Below, piece after piece: positions 1 to 10,631 of a stretch of 64,000 bases of DNA. The stretch comes from Ectobius pallidus. Taxonomy: Eukaryota; Arthropoda; Insecta; Blattodea; Ectobiidae. Every line of letters starts with the position of its first letter. The first letter of the stretch is position 1. Position numbers and translations under genes: made by a program. Location: contig CAXKWD010000005.1 in NCBI GenBank assembly GCA_964059195.1, positions 144,547,686 through 144,611,685 of the forward strand. Direction: 5' to 3'. Under the pieces are notes generated by a model. The model ran no database searches, had not been told where the DNA came from, and worked only from the letters and a program-made list of their open reading frames with translations.

Positions 1-863
1 AGTTTTGTCAACAAAGTAATTATTGAGGTCTAGTTTATAATAAAACTAGTTCACCGGTCATTGAGGGCACATCACAGATTTTTTCGCTCTAAAAATCTGT
101 TGATTTTGATGTTCCTGAGGTCTAGATTAAAATTACATTATTACTAATATTATGATCATATCACATATTTATCGCTCTAGATTTCCATGGAGATATGCGA
201 ATTGTTATGCCACTGTACTATGTACCACAGATATACATGAATGCGGAAGTGGATTCATGGATGGAATTTATTAGGTTGGCACAGCATTAACGTGATTATG
301 GTTTTATGGTTCACTAGAAATGTGTCACATTGCAATGTGTGATCCAATTTTAATTATGTCAATTTGTTTTCACTATTTATCGCGTATAACACAAGTGTAA
401 TTTAATCACGTATTAACTTCATAATATAGAGGCCACTGTGTTTCTCTGCTTCCGGGTGGAATAAATTTGAAACGTTTATTTCATAAAGCAGTCAAGCGCC
501 AGAAACCGAAAAAATTCTGATGTGAAACACATAGACTAATTTCCTCTGCCCAAACAAAAGTTTTGCCTTTTTCTTCACTTTTTTGAATAGTCACTACAAA
601 AGCGTTGTTAGATTTTCTTCAGTTTTGGCGTTAATCTTCCTGGAAAACGACGTATGTGTAAGGATTTTTATTTTTGATTCCGTTTCAAGATGGCGGCCGT
701 TTTGATGGTTCCGTTTCTTACAATGTTCAACTTCTTTCAACGATTCTAGCCAAACGGTTCCCCTGGAAACAAAGTTGTCTTCACATTGAATGACTAAACT
801 TGTAAAGACTGTGATGATGAGATTTTCCTTTTTCCCCTTTTTTATCCGAGGTCTACTGTTCAT
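1..863. other. AT-rich stretch without a gene
   Basis: I see no gene, repeat family or coding pattern here. The longest open frame is 89 codons on the minus strand (594-863); it has no recognisable motif and I treat it as chance. Confidence 0.6.
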
Positions 864-970
864 ATAACTACTATTTTCTTTCTTTCTTTCTCGTAGTTTA
901 ACCTCTCCCTTTTAGGATTTAAGCGACCCAAGCCGCCCGGGCCTTACAGGGCCGCGACATAACTACTATT
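864..970 (-). mobile_element. 5'-truncated SINE with (GAAA)n tail and 12-bp target duplication
   Basis: The 12-mer ATAACTACTATT occurs at 864-875 and again at 959-970. Between the two copies lies an 83-bp segment (876-958) that on the minus strand begins in GC-rich sequence (GGCCCGGGCGGCTTGGG) and ends in a GAAA-repeat tail. Direct repeats plus a simple tail are the signature of target-primed retroposition. The GC-rich part and the following GGGAGAGG motif match the 3' region of the longer minus-strand SINE at 60430-60838, so I infer the same family. Only the 3' end of the SINE is present. Confidence 0.65.
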
Positions 971-1585
971 CATTATTGTTATTATATTATTGTGTTATTA
1001 TTACTTTTATTTTATTCCTGCGTGATTACACTTTTATTATAAACATTTACATTATGTCTGATGATCAGATATTGCTATAGTATGAAGTGAGTCCCATAAA
1101 GATAAAATGAATTTTCGAGGTCGTTGAACTTTTTGCAATATCGACCCCCCCCTCCAAACAATGATGTGAGGTTGTACAGTTTTATCTTGCGGCAGAGTAT
1201 TGTGTTGGTTGCTATATTTCTCATAGCATCACGTACAGAGTATAACCAATGGGTTTAATCCCAGTGTTTCCATTGTGGAAATGTCGGAAATCTATAAATA
1301 TACCCTCATATGCTTCAACTGAGCGAAAATTCTCAGCTTTCTAAAATAAATCCATTCACTATCCCTTAATCCACACAAGGGCGTTGGCACCAATGCTTTA
1401 TTTATTTCGCCAATTATTGGAAAATACCTCCAGACGTATTCAGTAAATTCCGGCTTTAAAAAAAATGCCGTAATTTAAGGCGCTGAAATGATTTAAGGTA
1501 GTATTGCTGTTTATTATTAACTATGGGTGTAAATCCATTTGTACCTTTTCTATGAATGGAGGCTCTTCGTTTCTATTGTTGCTAA
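971..1585. other. Stretch without a gene
   Basis: AT-rich, no coding frame of note. It holds a short C run near 1146-1155 and nothing else I can name. Confidence 0.5.
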
Positions 1586-2174
1586 GGCCGGTATGACACT
1601 ACAAAATTAATTTGACAAAGAACTTATAAAAGATGTTGCATAAGAAATATGACAGTGTAATAGGTCAACTTTTACAACAGAAGACTTTTTCATACGTTAT
1701 ACTCTTCATCCTACATTTTTAAAAAGTTTTCGTGCAGTCGTTTCAAGATGGCGGACAAGAAATGATCTGTGGTGGCCATGATGCTGATCATCTTGCAATA
1801 TGAACGAATTAATATGCCTTAAGTTGTTTACCATCTTGATTATAAAAATTAGAACAAACGCCAGGAAACATACAAAACAAATTGCAGCAAAATTTGATGG
1901 ATCCCCTTGAACTTACAAACAGATACAGGTTTATTTTCATTCTTTTACTTTCGCCAATAACGCCACTATGATGACTGCTGAAGTTTCACTAGCTATATCA
2001 GCAGCTATAACGTTTACATCCATGATTTTAATATATTTTGTAAAATCTTTTATATAGTGTAAAAAGCTACTTTGTGGTCATAACATTTCTTTTGTAATAG
2101 AGCTTTAATTATACAGGTAAAGGAAGAGTTACAAAATATTTTTGTCAAAGAGCTTTTATTATATCATACCGGGC
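1586..2174. mobile_element. Harbinger-like non-autonomous DNA transposon
   Basis: The left end GGCCGGTATGACACT and the reverse complement of the right end, GCCCGGTATGATAT, form imperfect terminal inverted repeats that stay similar for about 45 bp (shared CTTATAAAAG / CTTTTATTATA stretches around the FTGACAAAG-type core). TAA flanks both ends (1583-1585 and 2175-2177), as expected for the 3-bp TWA duplication of PIF/Harbinger elements. The 589-bp interior has no transposase frame, so it would depend on an autonomous relative. The family assignment rests on the 3-bp duplication and the GG start; TSD length alone does not prove it. Confidence 0.5.
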
Positions 2175-2312
2175 TAATACACATTCTTCGGTAATCCATT
2201 TTAAACCGAGTCAGAAGGATTTACAAAATATCTTTGTCAGAGAGCTTTTATATTATCATACCTGCCTAATACACATTCTTTGCTAATTCATTTTTAACCG
2301 AGTGAACTTTCA
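2129..2312 (+). repeat. 92-bp tandem duplication of a transposon end
   Basis: The sequence starting TTACAAAATATTTTTGTC at 2129 recurs at 2221 with a period of 92 bp. Each unit contains the right end of the Harbinger-like element (CATACCGGGCTAATACAC / CATACCTGCCTAATACAC) plus about 40 bp of flanking DNA, so the duplication happened after insertion and copied the junction. Confidence 0.6.
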
Positions 2313-2845
2313 GTTCAAATAATAAACGATGTTTTTAACAATCTCATTGTCAACATAACCTAATTTCGTTTTCAGTTTTCATGATGGGTTTATGATGTAC
2401 AAATAGAAACAGAAAATAAACTAAAATCTGCATATTATACTCTGCTATCTAGGTTTCTAAACCAGGACGTAATATGCTATGATTATATTTTACTGAGTTT
2501 ATTTTATTTTCTTCACAATACAAACAAAAATAAAGATTAGTAGGTTAACAAATTATACTTCTCCACACTCACATTATTTCAGTTTTGCAATACTACTTAA
2601 TACTAATTTAAAAACATTTAATTCTATTGCTAAATACAATTCAAATAATTCTTCTACTAATGGTATCCAGTTGCTTATAATGACTACAACTACAACTACA
2701 CTATGTCTAAAACTACATACCTACCTTAAAAATAAGGTTGGGAGAGTTTCGTTTCAGTTTGCTGGAATTAGGCTTTTCAGTTATGATAAGGTTCTGAAAA
2801 TTCGCAAACAACAAAACGTTTTCTTATTTCGATGCCTTACGACAA
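2313..2845. other. Stretch without a gene
   Basis: AT-rich with a short ACTACA-type run at about 2681-2701. Nothing else is recognised. Confidence 0.5.
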
Positions 2846-3742
2846 TCTCTATCTTATGCTTTATAAACGGATTTGTCCTGACTGACTGAATGACTGACTG
2901 ACTGACTGACTGAGAATCGACTTAGAGCCTAACTACGAGAGGTAGAGACTTGGAATTTTGACAGTGCCTTCCTTCCATAATGTACTGTAAGTGCACACTA
3001 AGAAAGGGGTATGGAAATTTTTTATTTTAAATCCCAAAAATCAAATGTTTTAGAGGAGACTAAATACCTTTCATAAGAAAAACACGAGCATTCGATTGTT
3101 GTGGAAAGACATTATTAAATTGTGAAATTAATCCAAGATGGCCTTGCTCGGTTGATATCTTTTATTCATTTGTTTACGATCCGCAGCGATCTGATTGTTT
3201 TAACATAGGTGGACAAGTGGGGAGAATGAATGCACACCTTAATGGGAACACTGATTGATTTGGGCGAAACACACTATGCAGTTTTTTTTAGGGGGGCTGG
3301 GGAACTCGAATCTGAGGTCTTTTTTCCCGGGCGGATCACTTTGTTCGTAAAATGCACCTGGAAGTCGGGTTTTTAGTTTTTTTAATTATCAATCGTTGTA
3401 ATAAAATTGTTTATGCATGGTTTGAGTAGGTTTATGAATCTATGGTTCATTTCAACCGTTTCATTTCGAATTTGTACGCCCATGTGGCAGCGTAAGATTA
3501 GTTTTGTTCGTTTAATTATTCATATTTTTAACTTTAAACAATTTAATTAAGAATAAAATGATATAATTCCTGCAATTTATGTAAAAGCGATGCCAGTGTT
3601 AATAAATATAATATTTATTTTAATATAATATTTACAATATAATATTTAATTATTCTTCTGTTAAACAAAAACAAAATGATTTAAAACAAAACATCTAGCA
3701 GTTGAACAAATAATCGCGTGCGAAGCCGCGGGCACATGCTAG
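2846..3742 (+). mobile_element. Helitron A, non-autonomous
   Basis: Starts with TC (TCTCTATCTTATG), followed by the TTTGTCCTGACTGACTGA module and an ACTG tetranucleotide run shared with three other elements in the window. It ends with a short GC hairpin (GCGTGCGAAGCCGCGGGC) followed by ACATG and CTAG, then a host T. TC at the 5' end, a hairpin about 10 bp before the end, CTRR at the 3' end and insertion between A and T are the accepted hallmarks of Helitrons. No Rep/helicase frame is present. About 200 bp after the ACTG run are shared with Helitrons B, C and D (the AGAGACTTGGAATTTTGACA region). Confidence 0.75.
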
Positions 3743-3756
3743 TATTATATAACATA

Positions 3757-4647
3757 CTAGCTTAAAAGGCCTGGCGTCACCCGGGTTTTTTATTTTGTAA
3801 TTGGAAATTAACTTATGAAGGACTTTAGATTTTTAAATTCTAGGTCCTTATATAGGTATTTATAATTTGAAGTAAGAAGAACGACTTATCACACTCAAAC
3901 TATTCCCTAAGAAAATGCTTGATATAGCTTTTGTGGCTCATAGAGGATGTAGAATTTTGCATCCCATCGCTTGTACAGTACACAGCAAGCCTGGTAGGGG
4001 TTCAAATAAGAAGAAACAGAAATTCCGGTAACATAAAATTGTATTATCATGGCTGAAAATTTTGTTTCTCACTCTCATGTTACCATAAAACCGTTTTGGG
4101 AATGAAATTAAACAGAAAATCAATATCACTTTCATACATCTCTTCCCAAAACATATTACCTTACCTCGTATTGTTTTCTCTATTTCCAGGCTAGAGGAAG
4201 TTATGTGACTGCATTATTTTCGTGGATTTCATTCTGTGATATAATAATATATTTATATTACCATACCTCGTATTGTTTTCTCTATGTCCAGGGTAAAGAA
4301 AGTTATGTGTCTCCATTATTTTCGTGGACATTGATTGTTCTCTCATTTGTCAAATTTATTCTACTTTAATTTTTTTCCAAACCCATCTGAGACCCACTGG
4401 CAACAATATGTTTTAATGTCAAATGTGATTTGGATTGGATAATTCTGTGTAAAAAGGATTAAGTATTCTCAAAAACATTTCATTTTTGGCATTTAAAATA
4501 AAAAAAATTCAAAATCCTTTCTTAGTGAGCACCTGCAATATGAAACGAAGGTACTGTCAAAATTCCAAGTCTCTACCTGTTATAGTTTAGGCTGTACGTT
4601 GATTCTCTGTCAGTCAGTCAGGACAAAGCCTCTTTTATATAGAGAGA
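3757..4647 (-). mobile_element. Helitron B, non-autonomous
   Basis: Read on the minus strand it starts TCTCTCTATATAAAAG, carries the TTTGTCCTGACTGACTGAC module, and ends with the hairpin CCCGGGTGACGCCAGG, TTTTAAG and CTAG, followed by T. The interior is the same as Helitron C at 11580-12414, including the 3' hairpin type, so B and C are one subfamily while A and D share a different 3' end. On this strand its 5' end directly follows the CTAG of Helitron D. Confidence 0.75.
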
Positions 4648-5298
4648 CTAGCATGTGCCCGCGGCTTCGCCCGCGATAATTATTTCAAAAATTAAAAATC
4701 AAGAGCATAATAGTTATATCATTATATTTATTAACTCCTAAATCACGTGGACTACATACCACAATTAGATAGCGTCACCTGGTAAAAGCTACCTCAGATT
4801 CGAGTTCCTTAGCCCAGAAAACCCCTGTATAGTGAGTTTCGTCCAAATCGAACAACGTTTGACCATATTTAGGCCTATGTTGATTATCCCTCTTCCGTGT
4901 AGGTTGAAAATTTCATATGTATGCGTGCCTTGACATTAAAAACAAATGAATCGACCAGCGCGAGCTACAACATTCAAGCGATCGCGAAAGTTTCATTTCC
5001 AAGGTTTGACAAAAATAGCCAAAGCCAGCTGTAATTGATTTGACATTGAAATATATTACGCTTCGGAAACGCAAAAAATGCACGTTTTCTGCCCGTTTTT
5101 CACTCATTTTTGGCATTTAGAATCAGAATTTTTCAAAATCCTTTCTTAGTGAGCATCTACATTATGAAACGAAGGTACTGTCACAATTCCAAGTCTCTAC
5201 CTGTTATAGTTTAGGCTGTACGTTGATTCCTGTCATTCAGTCAGTCAGTCATTCATTCAGTCAGTCAGTCAGGACAAAGCCTTTTATATATATAGAGA
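4648..5298 (-). mobile_element. Helitron D, non-autonomous
   Basis: On the minus strand it starts TCTCTATATATATAAAAGG, followed by the TTTGTCCTGACTGACTGAC run, and ends CGGGCGAAGCCGCGGGC, ACATG, CTAG. The 3' hairpin is that of Helitron A. At 651 bp it is the shortest of the four. Its CTAG end is followed with no intervening base by the TC start of Helitron B. Confidence 0.75.
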
Positions 5299-6113
5299 TT
5301 TTGGTTACCGGGAGGTTCATGAGGGTTTTGCGAAACAAAGGAATGCATGACCTACTTAGAATTGCATATTGAGGTTAAGCACTTATAGTACAGGTTATGC
5401 ATCAAATGATGAAAGTTGTTGTTTGTGGCATTCCATATTAATTTGATTTATTGATGCATATAGTGTGGGATCCCAGATACAATAGATGAGCTTTCAAATC
5501 CTTCAAGCTAACTGATTTAACGTACAAATATCCCTGCACTGTTAATCATCCCGATTCTGGTTATGTTAGATGTCGCATGGATTTGTAGGTCATGTTTGTT
5601 TAATCTCCACAATATTCAGATTTAATCAAACATAGTTTATCCCTTTATACTTTATAATCATGAAATTTAGAACAATTCTGTTCTGCGATAGCGTTTCTTC
5701 ATCCAGTTCCCGTTGATGCTATCATGGTTAAATCTCGAATTTACTACATCCAGTGTCGATAATATAATTTAGCACAGTACTTACCAGACAACTTATCCGA
5801 AAGTGTGTGACATTGTAAGAAAGCCTATAATTGTTCATAAATTGTTCGTAAATTTAATTCCAGTGAGGATCATGTTGAATAATGTCAGTTCAAAGCCTGT
5901 AACTTTTATACACTTATATATATATTTTTTATTCAGCTTTATTTCTACCGTTTTGAGCATCAAGGCTATATCAGAAGTTCAGGTTCTATGTTTATACAAG
6001 TATGCCATCCAACTATTTATGATCACTATTAGAAACTATTATCTACTGTTAGTTTGTTTTATGGAGTCAGTAAATTTCAACTGATATTGACAGCAGAGAA
6101 TACGGTCTAAGAT
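5299..6113. other. Stretch without a gene
   Basis: No repeat family or gene recognised. A 93-codon plus-strand frame at 5803-6084 is AT-driven and hydrophobic throughout; I take it as chance. Confidence 0.5.
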
Positions 6114-6724
6114 GAAATAAAATCAGGCAAACTGATGTAACCAAGTGCCAGAATGCATTTGTTTATTCATTGTTGTAATCTATTTCCGAGTTAACCTCCA
6201 GATCGGGAAAATGTCTGTCCCTCTGTTTGTTTGTCTGTCTGTCCGTCCGTGTGTCTGCACGCGCAATAACTTAAATACGCTTTATCGGTTTTTCATGAAA
6301 CTTGGTATACGCTTTTAAAACGTCCATGGGAAGAAGCCTATTGACATGGGACCATAGAGGTTAACCTGTACCGGAGTAGTGCCCAATTTAGTGCCTGTTT
6401 TATGGTAATATATTAGAAAGAATTTATCAAATGCAAATCAGTTCTCATGGCAGCATATTGTTTTACAGTGTTCATATACGGCTTTGGAAGTTGCAATACA
6501 GGTAAGTTTGACAAATAACACTCTCCATACATTCCTTCACAAATGCTTATCAATCTTCAGACCTTTGTTTCTCCGTAAGCCCTGCTTAATGAATCGGTGT
6601 GGAGGTTAATTCGGAAATCGATTACAAAAATAACTTATTTTATGCATATTATAATTGCAATCATCACTGATTAAAGAAAACCATTCTGGCACATGCTTAC
6701 ATCAGTTTACTTGATTTTATTTTT
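6114..6724. mobile_element. TIR element with GTCTGTCC-rich segment, copy 1
   Basis: The left end (AAATAAAATCAGGCAAACTG...GTGCCAGAATG) is inverted at the right end (reverse complement AAATAAAATCAAGTAAACTG...GTGCCAGAATGG), and similarity continues for about 100 bp on each side. Inside lies a GTCTGTCTGTCCGTCCG run, then one copy of a conserved block reading AAATACGCTTTATCGG, ATGAAACTTGGTATACGC and CCGGAGTAGTGCCCAATTTA. The same block and ends occur at 14297-15660 and 25205-25935. No transposase frame is visible. I cannot name the superfamily; a target duplication is not clear because the flanks themselves are partly inverted. Confidence 0.6.
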
Positions 6725-7738
6725 CGCATCTTGGTTGCCGAGTAATCCGAACTGCCGGGATATCGAGTGCCGAGTCTATTAATTTTCAATCCAAAGCATT
6801 ACATCACCTAACTAGCGTTGTAAATGCATCTTAATTAATAACATTATTCTCGTCACACATGGTAGTGCATGCCCGTTTAACACCACTATTTTATACTTTG
6901 TAAGTTTATTTATAACTGCCTCTTACGTAATGTTCCATAGGGCACAGTAGGCCACGAACCGTATACAAATTAGTAGCAATAAAAGGGGTGACTTAATGTC
7001 TGAATACTCGGAATGTAGAGAGGGAATATTAAAATGGCGAAGATGCTAAGATGACAGTCAAATAACTATACATTCGAGGTTATACTCAGAGGTTACCTAA
7101 AGACTGAGCTAATGAATTTATGTTCTGATAGCACTGTTCTGTACCTTGTTATAATTACTCCAATAAGTTTGCGTATATAGTAATACGAAATTATTCCATG
7201 AATATTACTATTCTAGGATATAGATAGAAATCAAAACTGGCAGAATGATTTAATATTGATGCGACATTGCTGTAAACGCTGATCAGCAGTTCTAGGATTT
7301 CTATGTAAATACATATTTGTTTTTTAGCCTACAAACATTCCTAGGATTGCTGATCAGCATTATATACTTTTACAGAGTTATTCTATCCTACGTTTTGATC
7401 AATGATTCTGTTCTGGAAGTGGATTGAAAAAGCCGGGCATCTTCCAAACGATAAAAAATTAAGCTTATATAGAGTAATATTATGGTTGAAAATTTTGACT
7501 CTTGCCGTAATTTAGGTGTCAACTACAAAGCTGTTTAACAACGAAGCTAATTCATTACACTAAAATAAAAGAACTTCCACATTCATCAAATTACTTCTTT
7601 ATTTTAAGGTGTACAATGTTGATAGAAACTTTACAAAAATTTGCAAACCGTTTGGTTAAAGGCCTAGGTTGTTGGAACCGTACATGAAAACTGAAGATTT
7701 TTCTCAATATCATTTTTCTTAAATTCTTATAACCACTC
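6725..7738. other. Stretch without a gene
   Basis: No gene or known repeat recognised apart from the inverted repeat at 7278-7359. Confidence 0.5.
7278..7359. repeat. Short inverted repeat
   Basis: GCTGATCAGCAGTTCTAGGA at 7278-7297 faces its near-perfect reverse complement TCCTAGGATTGCTGATCAGC at 7340-7359, with about 42 bp between. Each arm also contains the palindrome GCTGATCAGC. It may be a small fold-back element end; no target duplication is evident. Confidence 0.5.
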
Positions 7739-10631
7739 CATCCTGCTCTATCCTGAGCTGGTATCACCTTCGCTGCTCTATCAAGAGCTGCTATCTCCTC
7801 CGCTGCCCTATTATGAGCTGCTATCTCCTCAGCTGCTCTATCATGAGCTGCTATCTTCTCCGCTGCTCTATCATGAGCTGCTATCTCCTCCGCTGCTGAA
7901 AGATGAGCTGTTATCACCTCCGCTGCTCTATCATGAGCTGCTATCTCCTCCGCAGCCCTATTATGAGCTGCTATCTCCTCCGCTGCTGTATCATGAGCTG
8001 CTATCTCCTCCGCTGCTCTATCATGAGCTGCTATCTCCTCCGCTTCTGTAAGATGAGCTGTTATCACCTCCGCTGCTCTATCATGAGCTGCTATCTCCTC
8101 CGCTGCTCTATCATGAGCTGCTATCTCCTCCGCTTCTGTAAGATGAGCTGTTATCACCTCCGCTGCTCTATCATGAGCTGCTATCTCCTCCGCTGCCCTA
8201 TTATGAGCTGCTATCTCCTCCGCTGCTGTATCATGAGCTGCTATCTCCTCCGCTGCTCTATCCTGAGCTGCTATCTCCTCCGCTTCTGTAAGATGAGCTG
8301 TTATCACCTCCGCTGCTCTATCATGAGCTGCTATCTCCTCCGCTGCTCTATCATGAGCTGCTATCTCCTCCGCTTCTGTAAGATGAGCTGTTATCACCTC
8401 CGCTGCTCTATCATGAGCTGCTATCTCCTCCGCTGCCCTATTATGAGCTGCTATCTCCTTTGCTGCTCTATTATGAGCTGCTATCTCCTCCGCTGCTGTA
8501 TCATGAGCTGCTATCTCCTCCGCTGCTCTATCATGAGCTGCTATCTCCTCCGCTTCTGTAAGATGAGCTGTTATCACCTCCGCTGCTCTATCATGAGCTG
8601 CTATCTCCTCCGCTGCTCTATCATGAGCTGCTATCTCCTCCGCTTCTGTAAGATGAGCTGTTATCACCTCCGCTGCTCTATCATGAGCTGCTATCTCCTC
8701 CGCTGCCCTATTATGAGCTGCTATCTCCTCCGCTGCCCTATTATGAGCTGCTATCTCCTCCGCTTCTGTAAGATGAGCTGTTATCACCTCCGCTGCTCTA
8801 TCATGAGCTGCTATCTCCTCCGCTGCCCTATTATGAGCTGCTATCTCCTCCGCTGCTCTATCATGAGCTGCTATGTCCTCCGCTGCTGTATCAAGAGCTG
8901 CTATCTCCTCCGCTTCTGTAAGATGAGCTGTTATCACCTCCGCTGCTCTATCATGAGCTGCTATCTCCTCCGCTGCTCTATCATGAGCTGCTATCTCCTC
9001 CGCTGCTCTATCATGAGCTGCTATCTCCTCCGCTTCTGTAAGATGAGCTGTTATCACCTCCGCTGCTCTATCATGAGCTGCTATCTCCTCCGCTGCCCTA
9101 TTATGAGCTGCTATCTCCTTTGCTGCTCTATTTGAGCTGCTATCTCCTCCGCTGCTGTATCATGAGCTGCTATCTCCTCCGCTGCTCTATCGTGAGCTGC
9201 TATCTCCTCCGCTGCTGTAAGATGAGCTGTTATCACCTCCGCTGCTCTATCATGAGCTGCTATCTCCTCCGCTGCCCTATTATGAGCTGCTATCTCCTCC
9301 GCTGCTGTATCATGAGCTGCTATCTCCTCCGCTGCTCTATCATGAGCTGCTATCTCCTCCGCTGCTGTAAGATGAGCTGTTATCACCTCCGCTGCTCTAT
9401 CATGAGCTGCTATCTCCTCCGCTGCTCTATCATGAGCTGCTATCTCCTCCGCTTCTGTAAGATGAGCTGTTATCACCTCCGCTGCTCTATCATGAGCTGC
9501 TATCTCCTCCGCTGCCCTATTATGAGCTGCTATCTCCTCCGCTGCTGTATCATGAGCTGCTATCTCCTCCGCTGCTCTATCATGAGCTGCTATCTCCTCC
9601 GCTGCTGTAAGATGAGCTGTTATCACCTCCGCTGCTCTATCATGAGCTGCTATCTCTTCCGCTGCCCTATTATGAGCTGCTATCTCCTCCGCTTCTGTAA
9701 GATGAGCTGTTATCACCTCCGCTGCTCTATCATGAGCTGCTATCTCCTCCGCTGCTGTAAGATGAGCTGTTATCACCTCCGCTGCTCTATTATGAGCTGC
9801 TATCTCCTCCGCTGCTCTGTTATGAGCTGCTATCTCCTCCGCTGATCTATTATGAGCTGCTATCTCCTCCGCTGCTCGATCATGAGCTGCTATCTCCTCC
9901 GCTGCTCTATTATGAGCTGCTATCTCCTCCGCTGCTCTATCATGAGCTGCTATCTCCTCCGCTGCTCTATCATGAGCTGCTATCTCCTCCGCTTCTGTAA
10001 GATGAGCTGTTATCACCTCCACTGCTCTATCATGAGCTGCTATCTCCTCCGCTGCCCTATTATGAGCTGCTATCTCCTCCGCTGCTGTATCATGAGCTGC
10101 TATCTCCTCCGCTGCTCTATTATGAGCTGCTATCTCCTCCGCTGCTGTATCATGCGCTCCTATCTCCTCCGCTGCTCTATTATGAGCTGCTTTCTCTTCC
10201 GCTTCTGTAAGATGAGCTGTTATCACCTCCGCTGCTCTATCATGAGCTGCTATCTCCTCCGCTGCTCTATCATGAGCTGCTATCTCCTCCGCTGCTCTAT
10301 CATGAGCTGCTATCTCCTCCGCTTCTGTAAGATGAGCTGTTATCACCTCCGCTGCTCTGTTGTGAGCTGCTATCTCCTCCGCTGCTCTATTATGAGCTGC
10401 TATCTCCTCCGCTGCTCTATTATGAGCTGCTATCTCCTCCGCTGCTCTATTATGAGCTGCTATCTCCTCCGCTGCTCTATCATGGGCTGCTACCTCCTCC
10501 GCTGCTCTATCATGAGCTGCTATCTCCTCCGCTGCTCTATCATGAACTGCTATCTCCTCCGCTGCTCTATCATGAGCTGCTATCTCCTCCGCTGCTGTAT
10601 CATGAGCTGAAATTTGGGTTATGTAAAACAA
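7591..10631 (-). pseudogene. Long decapeptide-repeat reading frame through the minisatellite, one frameshift
   Basis: On the minus strand the array is open in one frame from 10631 to 9111 (506 codons) and, after the 1-bp deletion near 9131, from 9057 to 7591 (488 codons). The translation is a ten-residue repeat, AAEEIAAHDR, interspersed with AEVITAHLTE, both strongly helix-forming and charged. It begins MFYITQISAHD and leaves the repeat as AAKVIPAQDRAG followed by a basic 50-residue tail ending HLKIKK. I do not recognise the protein. Caution: a 30-bp unit has a length divisible by three, so any frame without a stop in the unit is open throughout; a plus-strand frame is open as well. No promoter, splice site or poly(A) signal argues for expression. 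It could be a coding minisatellite exon broken in this copy, but I consider chance more likely. Confidence 0.15.
7739..10608 (+). repeat. 30-bp minisatellite, about 95 units, with higher-order structure
   Basis: The unit reads CTGCTCTATCATGAG followed by CTGCTATCTCCTCCG; the two 15-bp halves resemble each other, so the unit probably arose from a 15-bp duplication. Four main variants occur: TCTATCATGAG, CCTATTATGAG, TGTATCATGAG, and a divergent unit TTCTGTAAGATGAG followed by CTGTTATCACCTCCG. They are not randomly placed. A block of 13 units at 7891-8280 has the same variant order as 9211-9600, and an eight-unit (240-bp) sub-block recurs at 8041 and 8281. There is a single 1-bp deletion, near 9131 (CTATTTGAG for CTATTATGAG), in 2.87 kb. 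Units at the two ends are the most degenerate, as usual for arrays expanding by unequal exchange. Confidence 0.95.

Noticed and set aside
7739..10608. CRISPR-like regular 30-bp repeats
   Set aside because: Units are directly adjacent with no unique spacers, in a eukaryotic repeat landscape.
7903..10610. Plus-strand open frames of 410, 241 and 252 codons (MSCYLLRCSI-type repeats) in the minisatellite
   Set aside because: They arise because the 30-bp unit is divisible by three and lacks a stop in that frame; the frames are Cys-rich artefacts broken at the same deletion, with no gene context.
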